Source: Marisalimonas sp016777705
GTDB taxonomy: Bacteria > Pseudomonadota > Alphaproteobacteria > Puniceispirillales > Marisalimonadaceae
Reading direction: 5' to 3'
Assembly: GCF_047717795.1 (NCBI RefSeq)
Contig: NZ_CP159808.1
Span: 1,364,001-1,428,000 of the forward strand
Length of the DNA stretch: 64,000 nt
The position numbers and the translations under genes were made by a program. The notes under the pieces were generated by a model. The model saw only the letters and a list, made by a program, of their open reading frames with translations. It was not told where the DNA came from and did no database searches. Below are positions 9,213 through 16,282 of this stretch, in pieces; positions within the stretch are counted from its first letter, which is position 1; every line of letters begins with the position of its first letter.

Positions 9213-10184
9213 ATGAAAATTTTAATACTGGGTGGAGCTGGAATGATTGGGCAAAAATTGCTTAGTCTTATTTTACAAAAAAAAGAAATTAAAAGTAAAA
9301 AAGTTAGTGAAATCACATTATTTGACATTATAAATGCCCCTTATCCAGAAAATTCAAGCATACCTATAATTACAAAATCTGGCGATATATCAGACCCTAA
9401 GGTAAGTAATGATTTGATACTAACTAAACCAGATATTATTTTTCATCTTGCAGCTATAGTTTCGGGGCAAGCTGAACAAGAATTTGACCTTGGATGGAAT
9501 ATTAATACTAAAGGAAGTTGGGGCTTGTTTGAGGCTATAAGATCTCAAGGTGATAGTTATTGTCCTAGAGTTGTATTTACAAGTTCAATTGCCGTTTTTG
9601 GTTCTCCATTTCCCGATCTAATACCTGATGATTTTTTTACTACCCCTCTTACCTCTTACGGGGCACAAAAAGCTATTTCTGAATTGTTATTAGCTGACTA
9701 TTCAAGAAAAGGAATGGTTGATGGTATATCTATAAGATTACCAACAATATGTGTTAGACCAGGAAAACCAAACTTAGCTGCTTCAGGTTTTTTTTCTGGC
9801 ATTATTAGAGAACCTCTCAATGGTCAAGAAGCAATATTACCAGTCGATACTGATGTAAGACATTGGCATGCCACTCCTAGATCTGCCGCAGGATTTTTAA
9901 TACATGCAGCTGAGCTTGATACATCAAAATTAAATAATAGAATAACCTTGAACATGCCAGGTCTTTCTGTGACTGTTCAAGAACAAATTGAAGCACTCGG
10001 AAGAGTTGCAGGAAATGACGTTGTTAAATTAATTAAATATCAACCAGATCCAGTAATTAAAAAAATTGTTAGTGGATGGGCAAGAAACTTTAGCACAAAA
10101 AGATCTCTTGATTTAGGTTTCAAAGCCGAAACAACCTTCGATGAAATAATTCAAATTTATATTGAAGATGATTTAAAGAAATAA
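9213..10184 (+). CDS. denD: NAD-dependent epimerase/dehydratase, D-erythronate dehydrogenase type
   Basis: An extended SDR of 323 residues. GGAGMIG at residues 7-13 binds NAD, and the catalytic Tyr/Lys are in TSYGAQKA after the TSSIAVFG strand. The segment RLPTICVRPGKPNLAASGFFSGIIREPL and the DTDVRHWHATPRSA stretch are typical of DenD, which oxidises D-erythronate at C2. This fits the threonate-dehydrogenase-like gene at 1949 and would add C4 sugar acids to the substrates. It may be co-transcribed with the oxoprolinase gene 35 bases downstream. The family is sure and the substrate moderately so. Confidence 0.75.
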   Translation: MKILILGGAGMIGQKLLSLILQKKEIKSKKVSEITLFDIINAPYPENSSIPIITKSGDISDPKVSNDLILTKPDIIFHLAAIVSGQAEQEFDLGWNINTKGSWGLFEAIRSQGDSYCPRVVFTSSIAVFGSPFPDLIPDDFFTTPLTSYGAQKAISELLLADYSRKGMVDGISIRLPTICVRPGKPNLAASGFFSGIIREPLNGQEAILPVDTDVRHWHATPRSAAGFLIHAAELDTSKLNNRITLNMPGLSVTVQEQIEALGRVAGNDVVKLIKYQPDPVIKKIVSGWARNFSTKRSLDLGFKAETTFDEIIQIYIEDDLKK

Positions 10185-10219
10185 ATTTTATTATTCATAT
10201 TAATTAATGGTGTTAGACA

Positions 10220-13200
10220 ATGTGGCAATTCTGGATTGATAGAGGTGGGACTTTTACAGATATCGTGGCAAGAAAACCTAATGGATCAATTATAATTGAT
10301 AAACTTTTATCTGAAAATTCTGGTATTTATAAAGATGCAGCAATCGCTGGTATCAAAAAAATTCTAAATTTAAAAAATGAAGATAAAATACCTGTTGATA
10401 AAATATCATCAGTGAAAATGGGGACAACGGTTGCCACAAATGCTCTTCTTGAGAGAAAAGGTGATAGAACACTCTTATTAATAACCAAAGGTTTTGGAGA
10501 TTTATTAAGAATTGGATATCAAAATAGGCCGTTACTATTTGATTTAAATATTAATCTTCCAGAACTTTTATATGATCGTGTAGTTGAAGTTTCTGAAAGA
10601 TTAGACGCAAACGGCAATGTATTAAAACACCTCAATGAAAAAGAAGTAAGAGCATCCTTAAAGAAAGCTAAAATTGATGGTATAGACAGTGTTGCAATAG
10701 CATTTATGCATTCTTACATCAATCCTAACCACGAAGATAAAATAGCTAAAATAGCAGAAGAAGAAAATTACAGTCAAATTTCAGTTAGCCATAAAGTCTC
10801 CCCTTTAATAAAATTAGTTGGAAGAGGTGATACCACTGTCGTAGATGCATACTTATCTCCAATTCTTCGACGGTATGTAAATCAAGTCTCAGAAGAACTA
10901 AAAAGTAGCAAATCTACAAAATTAATGTTTATGCAATCAAATGGTGGATTAACAGATGCCAATCTCTTTCAAGGAAAAGATGCTCTTTTGTCTGGCCCAG
11001 CTGGTGGTGTTGTCAGTATGGTACAAACAGGAATGCAAGCTGGTTATAACAAATTAATTGGCTTTGACATGGGAGGAACGTCTACTGATGTATGTCACTA
11101 TGCTGGTGAATATGAAAGATCTTTTGAAACTGAATTAGCAGGTGTCCGAATAAGAGCACCCATGATGCAAATTAATACTGTTGCAGCAGGTGGAGGATCA
11201 ATTCTTTCATTTAAAGATGGCAGATTTCAAGTGGGGCCAGAAAGTGCTGGTGCTATACCTGGACCAGCTTCTTATGGTAAAGGTGGCCCTTTAACAGTCA
11301 CAGATTGTAACGTTTTACTTGGAAAACTCCATCCTGAACATTTTCCAAGTGTTTTTGGCCCAAATGGAAATGATCCATTGGACGTTGAAGTCGTTAGAAA
11401 AAAATTTACGGAGTTATCAAAACATATAGCACAACAAACAAAAAAATCACAAATGGATGAAATCTCAATGGCAGAAGGTTTTTTAAAAATTGCTATTGAG
11501 AATATGGCCAATGCAATTAAGAAAATATCCATTCAAAAAGGTTATGATGTTACTAATTATACAATGAATTGTTTTGGAGGAGCTGGTGGACAACATGCTT
11601 GTCATGTTGCTGACTCACTAGGTATAACTAATGTTTTGGTTCATCCATATGCAGGCGTACTATCTGCATACGGCATGGGTTTAGCAGAAATAAGAAGCAT
11701 TAGAGAACGTCATTTTGACAAAAACTTAAATCAAATTAAAGAGGCTAACACTTTGATTGATAATTTATCATTGTTGGCAAAAGAGGATTTAAAAAAACAA
11801 GATATTAAAAATTCTGCAATTACTTTAGTTAAAAAAGCATTTTTACATTATCAAGGTTCTCATCAAAATTTAGAAGTTAATTTTGATAATGTCAAAAAAA
11901 TGAGAGATTCTTTTGAACAAGAACATAAGAAAAGATTTGGTTTTTTTGTTGCAGAAAGATCAATTTTTATTGAAATGCTAACAGTGGAAGCCATTGGTAA
12001 CTCTTCTGAACACCAAGATTTTACTAAAGTTTCAAGCCCTCCAATAAATGCCCAGCCTATATCCTATAAAAAAATGTATGTAAACACTTCTGAAAATTCT
12101 GTTCCAATTTATCTTAGATCAGAACTAAAAGCTGATCAGAAAATATTTGGACCTGCTATTATATGCGAAGCAACAGGAACAAACATTGTTGAACAAGGAT
12201 GGTCTGGATATTTAGATAAATATCAAAATCTAATTTTGTCTAGACTTGAAGAGAAAAAAATAGAAAATGGAATAGGAACTTCAGTTGACGTAGTTATGCT
12301 TGAAGTTTTTAACAATCTATTTATGAATATAGCCGAGCAAATGGGTGCCACATTAGCTAACACTGCATTTTCTGTAAATATTAAAGAACGGTTAGACTTT
12401 TCTTGCGCTCTTTTTAATAATCAAGGAGCATTAGTCGCAAATGCCCCTCATGTCCCTGTTCACTTAGGCTCAATGTCTGAGGCAATAAGAACTGTCATAA
12501 AATTAAATAAAGATAACATATTTCCAGGTGATGTATTTGTATTGAATGCCCCTTTTAATGGAGGCACTCATCTTCCTGATGTTACAGTCATTACACCCGT
12601 TTTTGATGAAGCAGGTAAAGAAATTATTTTCTTTGTAGCTTCAAGAGGTCATCATGCTGATATTGGAGGCACAACACCTGGTTCTGGACCACCTGATTCA
12701 AAACATATTGAAGAAGAAGGTGTACTCATTGATAATTTTAAAATGTTTGATAAAGGCGTTTTTAAAGAAAAAGAAATGAAAAATATTTTATCTTCAGGTA
12801 AATACCCATGTAGAAATGTTGAACATAATATGGCAGACCTAGCAGCTCAAGTTGCTGCAAATAAAACTGGTATTAATGAAATAAAATCTATGATTGATCA
12901 GTTTGGTATTGAAACAGTTCAAGCCTATATGAACCATGTTCAAGATAACGCCGAAGAATGCATTAGAAATGCAATTACAAAACTAAGTGAAGGTAAGTAC
13001 GAATACGAACTAGATAATGGTGAGTTTATAAAGGTAACAATAAGAATTGATAAAATAAAACGTGAGGCCACAATTGACTTTACAGGGACAGCCGAAAAAA
13101 ATCCGTTTAATTATAATGCACCTATGGCGGTCTGTCATGCAGTAATTCTCTATGTGTTCAGAACTTTAGTTGGCAACAATATTCCTTTAAATGAAGGCTG

Positions 13201-13828
13201 TTTTAAACCACTAAATATTATAATTCCCAACAACTCAATGATAAATGCAAAATATCCTTCAGCTGTCATTGCAGGTAATACAGAAGTAAGTCAATTAACA
13301 TGTAACGCTTTGTTTGGAGCTCTTGGAGTAATTGCGGGTAGCCAAGCTACTATGAATAATTTTATTTGGGGTAATGATAAAATTCAAAATTATGAAACTA
13401 TTTGCGGTGGTACTGGAGCAGGACCAAATTTTCACGGAACTTCAGCCGTTCAGACACATATGACAAATACTAGAAGCACAGATCCAGAAGTTTTAGAAAC
13501 AAGATTCCCTGTGCGATTAGAGGAATTTTCTATTAGAAAAAATTCAGGTGGGAAAGGTAACTATTCTGGCGGTGATGGAGTGACAAGAAAATTAAGATTT
13601 CTGGAACCCATGACAGTTACAACATTATGCTCACATAGAAGAGTAAAACCTTTTGGAGTTAATGGGGGTAAACCGGGTGAATGTGGTAAAGAATGGCTCG
13701 AAACAAATGATGGTAAAATTGTAAACTTAAAAGGAAATGATAGCTGTCAAGTCAGAGAAAACGATCTTTTCATTATGGAAACACCAGGTGGTGGAGGTTT
13801 TGGCTCATTTGATAATCTTAAGAAGTGA
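10220..13828 (+). CDS. Fused 5-oxoprolinase / hydantoinase (HyuA-HyuB)
   Basis: A 1202-residue protein that joins both halves of the ATP-dependent oxoprolinase family. HyuA_N (about residues 3-180) begins WQFWIDRGGTFTDIVA, the actin-like HyuA domain (about 200-480) contains GFDMGGTSTDVCHY, and the HyuB domain (about 685-1200) contains NAPFNGGTHLPDVTVITPV and ends with the glycine-rich tail METPGGGGFG. Full-length fusions open 5-oxoproline to glutamate using ATP; relatives hydrolyse hydantoins or carboxylate ketones. In eukaryotes and some bacteria the two halves are fused, as here. The link to the sugar-acid genes is positional only. A GlmS-tail-like sequence starts 8 bases beyond its stop codon. 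Confidence 0.85.
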   Translation: MWQFWIDRGGTFTDIVARKPNGSIIIDKLLSENSGIYKDAAIAGIKKILNLKNEDKIPVDKISSVKMGTTVATNALLERKGDRTLLLITKGFGDLLRIGYQNRPLLFDLNINLPELLYDRVVEVSERLDANGNVLKHLNEKEVRASLKKAKIDGIDSVAIAFMHSYINPNHEDKIAKIAEEENYSQISVSHKVSPLIKLVGRGDTTVVDAYLSPILRRYVNQVSEELKSSKSTKLMFMQSNGGLTDANLFQGKDALLSGPAGGVVSMVQTGMQAGYNKLIGFDMGGTSTDVCHYAGEYERSFETELAGVRIRAPMMQINTVAAGGGSILSFKDGRFQVGPESAGAIPGPASYGKGGPLTVTDCNVLLGKLHPEHFPSVFGPNGNDPLDVEVVRKKFTELSKHIAQQTKKSQMDEISMAEGFLKIAIENMANAIKKISIQKGYDVTNYTMNCFGGAGGQHACHVADSLGITNVLVHPYAGVLSAYGMGLAEIRSIRERHFDKNLNQIKEANTLIDNLSLLAKEDLKKQDIKNSAITLVKKAFLHYQGSHQNLEVNFDNVKKMRDSFEQEHKKRFGFFVAERSIFIEMLTVEAIGNSSEHQDFTKVSSPPINAQPISYKKMYVNTSENSVPIYLRSELKADQKIFGPAIICEATGTNIVEQGWSGYLDKYQNLILSRLEEKKIENGIGTSVDVVMLEVFNNLFMNIAEQMGATLANTAFSVNIKERLDFSCALFNNQGALVANAPHVPVHLGSMSEAIRTVIKLNKDNIFPGDVFVLNAPFNGGTHLPDVTVITPVFDEAGKEIIFFVASRGHHADIGGTTPGSGPPDSKHIEEEGVLIDNFKMFDKGVFKEKEMKNILSSGKYPCRNVEHNMADLAAQVAANKTGINEIKSMIDQFGIETVQAYMNHVQDNAEECIRNAITKLSEGKYEYELDNGEFIKVTIRIDKIKREATIDFTGTAEKNPFNYNAPMAVCHAVILYVFRTLVGNNIPLNEGCFKPLNIIIPNNSMINAKYPSAVIAGNTEVSQLTCNALFGALGVIAGSQATMNNFIWGNDKIQNYETICGGTGAGPNFHGTSAVQTHMTNTRSTDPEVLETRFPVRLEEFSIRKNSGGKGNYSGGDGVTRKLRFLEPMTVTTLCSHRRVKPFGVNGGKPGECGKEWLETNDGKIVNLKGNDSCQVRENDLFIMETPGGGGFGSFDNLKK

Positions 13829-13836
13829 TACTTTGT

Positions 13837-13889
13837 ACTCACTCCACTGTTAATGCTGATGCAAATTTTCTTGGTTGAACGTAAAACAT
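13837..13889 (-). repeat. GlmS C-terminal-tail remnant, boundary site 1
   Basis: Read on the minus strand, 13839-13889 is an open stretch encoding MFYVQPRKFASALTVE and a stop. The true GlmS end at 16275 reads DQPRNLAKSVTVE and a stop, so QPR, one Ala and the closing TVE-stop coincide in register. Its outer edge (13837-13853, ACTCACTCCACTGTTAA on +) recurs with two mismatches at 15085-15101. It sits 8 bases after the oxoprolinase stop, about 2.4 kb from intact glmS. I read it as the distal attachment remnant of an element inserted at the 3' end of glmS. The similarity is seen; the origin is inferred. Confidence 0.65.
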
Positions 13890-13936
13890 TATTTTGGTAT
13901 TTTTAAACTTAATAAAAATTAAATTATTACATAAAC

Positions 13937-14671
13937 ATGAAAAAAATACTTTTTATTCTCATTGCATTTTTTTTACAAAGTTGCGTAACTGCAACTTCAT
14001 ATTACTCAAAATCCGACAAATATGTAACTTTTAAGGGTTTACCTTGCTCTTTTAATGGGGTTCAAGTAAAGGGCATCAATAATGCTGCGACTCTTGGGAA
14101 AAAAACACAAAACTGTTGTCCCTCATGTAAGGGATATAAATCAAAAAAAGGTCAGACGCTTCACGTTAAAAGAGGGACACCTGTTTTAGCGATTGCAGAT
14201 ATGACGCTTATTACTGCTACTAATAGGAGTGCAAAACAAAGGACAGGAAGGTCTGGTAGGCAAAATACTAATTTTAGTGTTTCAAAACCTTATGATGATC
14301 TAAAACTTTTGTTTGAAGATAAATATGGTAATTATATAATTTACTATCATTTAATGTCTGATAATCCTTTTGTCCCTGGATTTGGAAAAGGTAAGTGCAC
14401 TATCCCATTAGAATTTCAAACAGAACGAGAGAAAAGAAATGCTTTTAATTGTGGAGGTTATGTAAAAAGAGATGTTAAAAAAGGTGAATTTATTGGTTAT
14501 GTTGGATCAACAGGTGGAAGAACTGGAGATCATATTTCTTTAGGTATTGATGTAAACACAGACGATCCAAGGTTCAAGGGAAAGAGTGGTCTTGTTGTTC
14601 CATCTCATAATTTTACTTGGGAAAACAAACCAACTAATGATCCCTTAAAATATTTGCTTCCTATTAAATAG
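13937..14671 (+). CDS. Lipoprotein with degenerate LytM/M23 peptidase-like domain
   Basis: A 244-residue protein with a lipoprotein signal (MKKILFILIAFFLQSC, Cys16). The rest shows M23-like strands: RGTPVLAIADMTLI, the GNYIIYYHLM strand, VKKGEFIGYVGSTGG and DHISLGIDVN, then DPLKYL. The zinc-binding His of HxxxD is not found in its place and the HxH motif is reduced to His-Ile-Ser, so a working metallopeptidase is unlikely. A cysteine cluster (NCCPSCKGYKSKKG) is unusual. It is the cargo gene of the first unit of the putative glmS-end element and converges on the HTH gene at 14737. I infer an envelope role without peptidase activity. Confidence 0.6.
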   Translation: MKKILFILIAFFLQSCVTATSYYSKSDKYVTFKGLPCSFNGVQVKGINNAATLGKKTQNCCPSCKGYKSKKGQTLHVKRGTPVLAIADMTLITATNRSAKQRTGRSGRQNTNFSVSKPYDDLKLLFEDKYGNYIIYYHLMSDNPFVPGFGKGKCTIPLEFQTEREKRNAFNCGGYVKRDVKKGEFIGYVGSTGGRTGDHISLGIDVNTDDPRFKGKSGLVVPSHNFTWENKPTNDPLKYLLPIK

Positions 14672-14736
14672 AATTATTATGAGATAAATTGTTTTCATAA
14701 TTAAAATATTAACTAGTAAATTTAAGTAAACTTATT

Positions 14737-15090
14737 TTAAATTTCATATTCTTCCCACATTTTAGAAAACTTAGGATTATATTTTCTATTTCTAAATTTA
14801 ATTCTTTCTTGTCTTTCACTAAATCTCTTCAAAACAGAATATACATAATTAGATTTCCAAATATGTCCATTTTCAGTAGTAAAACCTTTTTCATTTAAAT
14901 ATGACGCAATTCTGCGGTACCCTAAACCATTATCATGTAGTGTCTTAATCAATCTATAACGAGAGTACTGTTTTTTAGAAAATTTGTTAGGATTTTGCTC
15001 TGAAATAAGGTTGTTAAATCTTATTTTTACGTTGAAACAAATGTATCTAATTGAAGTTTTTTTAGTCAAGAAAAGACTGTTCTCACTCAC
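14737..15090 (-). CDS. Small HTH protein resembling the recombinase-domain of serine recombinases (unit A)
   Basis: A basic protein of 117 residues. After a short strand (ICFNVKIRF) comes a helical stretch with GLGYRRIASYLNEKGFTT, then NGHIWKSNYVYSVLKRF. This is the spacing seen in the DNA-binding 'Recombinase' domain of large serine recombinases (G-[LI]-x-x-[RK]-I-A-x-x-LN-x-x-G-x-x-T). No serine catalytic domain is present. The GTG start at 15088-15090 overlaps the stop codon of a GlmS-tail-like sequence, so translation could be coupled to a reading frame that once ended there. It is a paralogue of the protein at 15923. The function is unknown; DNA binding is inferred. Confidence 0.6.
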   Translation of the reverse strand: MSENSLFLTKKTSIRYICFNVKIRFNNLISEQNPNKFSKKQYSRYRLIKTLHDNGLGYRRIASYLNEKGFTTENGHIWKSNYVYSVLKRFSERQERIKFRNRKYNPKFSKMWEEYEI

Positions 15091-15125
15091 TCCACGGTGA
15101 ACGATTTGTGGGGTTGTGTGGTTTT
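15085..15125 (-). repeat. GlmS C-terminal-tail remnant, boundary site 2
   Basis: On the minus strand this encodes KTTQPHKSFTVE and a stop (stop at 15087-15089). Compared with the GlmS ending DQPRNLAKSVTVE it keeps QP, KS and TVE-stop and looks as if three codons were lost in frame. The 17 bases at 15085-15101 (ACTCACTCCACGGTGAA on +) match those at 13837-13853 except at two positions. It lies exactly between the two HTH/cargo units, where a tandem junction would be expected. Confidence 0.55.
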
Positions 15126-15259
15126 ATAATTATGAGAATACAAAAAATTAAAAGCATAGTAATTATGCGTCAAAAATATATACTGAACATCAAATTTTCA
15201 ATACCCCATACTTAGGATAATGTTCTTAAAAAAACTATAAAAGTTGGAAGATTTTTTAT

Positions 15260-15817
15260 ATGAAAAATAAAATTATTATCGCACTAGTTTCATTTTTTTT
15301 AGGGACGCTTTTATGTTTTCACCTTGGAATAATGATGCTGCCATGTAAGTTTGATTTAATGCCAAGAATTGGGAGTGTCTGTATAATCAATGAAACTATT
15401 TCAATAGGCGGCGGAATAACCTATGCTGGTGAATTCAAAAACGGCAAACCTTCTTATGGTCGCTTAAATTACTCACAATTACGTGAAATAATTGAAAAAA
15501 AAGGACAAAATAATAGTTCAGAAGTGCAATCATATAAATTGGAGACCACTATATTAAATTCACTAAAGAGTTCAATCATAAAAATGATAGAAAACCAAAA
15601 CTCAGTAGAAGTAAAACCCCTTAACATTGATTATGATTTTGATACTAATGCTTGGGTAATGTTTTCGTACTTTGGTGAATTTTCAAAATTGAAACCACAT
15701 GGTGAAGGTAAATTAGAAACTATCATGTTTATGGGTAAAAATATCCTCAGTACGAAAGTTCTAGAGGGTTATTGGGAAAATGGAACATTAGTAAAAAACG
15801 GTTCTTTTTCTGACTAA
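15260..15817 (+). CDS. Membrane-anchored protein with MORN-like repeats
   Basis: A 185-residue protein with one N-terminal hydrophobic segment (about residues 4-25, IIIALVSFFLGTLLCF) that acts as signal or anchor. Two stretches resemble MORN repeats: YAGEFKNGKPSYGRLNY (about 54-70) and YFGEFSKLKPHGEGKL followed by LEGYWENGTLVKNG near the C-terminus. MORN proteins often bind lipids or other proteins, but no specific role can be stated. It is the cargo gene of the second glmS-end unit and converges on the HTH gene at 15923. A GGAAG ribosome site lies 9 bases before the ATG. Confidence 0.55.
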   Translation: MKNKIIIALVSFFLGTLLCFHLGIMMLPCKFDLMPRIGSVCIINETISIGGGITYAGEFKNGKPSYGRLNYSQLREIIEKKGQNNSSEVQSYKLETTILNSLKSSIIKMIENQNSVEVKPLNIDYDFDTNAWVMFSYFGEFSKLKPHGEGKLETIMFMGKNILSTKVLEGYWENGTLVKNGSFSD

Positions 15818-15922
15818 AAGTATTCTCACAAAATATTTTAACTCGTAAGTAGTTTTATTAAATCAAATAATTAAAATTCTAAAAAAATTAACGTTGATGA
15901 ATTGATGATTTTACTACTAGCA

Positions 15923-16282
15923 TCATAAACCATACATTGTTGCCTTTCTTTTCTTCAATTTGAGTTTTAAGTTTTGAATAATAGGTTGAAACCTAATTTC
16001 CTTTCTTTCATCTGCAATCTTTTTCTTTTTAAGAATAGAAAATACATGAGTATTTTTGAATGTCCGTCCTCTGGTTGTTTTGTAACCATGTTCATTTAAC
16101 CAATAAGAAATTTTTCTATAACCTATTCCAGAGTTATGTTTCTCTTTGATAATTTCCCAGAGTTTTTGTTGGTATGAAGAGTATTTTATTTTTTTGAGAT
16201 TGGGTGCAGTGATTTTAATCGTAAATGATAGAAAAACTTGAATGTTTGAATTATCTAAAACCCACCTAACCCCATCATTCAA
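15923..16282 (-). CDS. Small HTH protein, paralogue of the one at 14737 (unit B)
   Basis: Up to 119 residues, basic. It has the same order as its paralogue: strand (LSFTIKIT), then GIGYRKISYWLNEHGYKTT, then RTFKNTHVFSILKKKK. The reading frame opens with a TTG at 16280-16282 that overlaps the last codons of glmS, and no ATG occurs upstream of the HTH, so the start is uncertain (TTG, reinitiation after the glmS stop, or a decayed start). Placed directly behind glmS on the same strand, it would be carried on the glmS transcript. Expression and DNA binding are inferred. Confidence 0.55.
   Translation of the reverse strand: MNDGVRWVLDNSNIQVFLSFTIKITAPNLKKIKYSSYQQKLWEIIKEKHNSGIGYRKISYWLNEHGYKTTRGRTFKNTHVFSILKKKKIADERKEIRFQPIIQNLKLKLKKRKATMYGL

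Larger units (their letters stand above)
13837..16282. mobile_element. Putative tandem pair of mini-elements inserted at the glmS 3' end
   Basis: Two consecutive units, 13.84-15.09 kb and 15.09-16.28 kb, have the same design. Each is bounded on its glmS-proximal side by a GlmS stop or tail-like sequence, carries a short HTH gene on the glmS strand starting at that boundary, and carries one convergent cargo gene (a lipoprotein in one, a MORN-like membrane protein in the other). The three tail sequences end at 13839, 15087 and 16275, so the spacing is about 1.2 kb each. No transposase catalytic domain or terminal inverted repeats are visible. Mobility is inferred from the duplicated gene tail and the parallel layout. 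Confidence 0.55.

Noticed and set aside
14675..14745. AT-rich inverted repeats (ATTATGA/TCATAAT and AAATTTAA/TTAAATTT) between the convergent genes at 14.7 kb
   Set aside because: Short, pure A+T symmetry is expected by chance in this composition, and no T-run terminator follows clearly.
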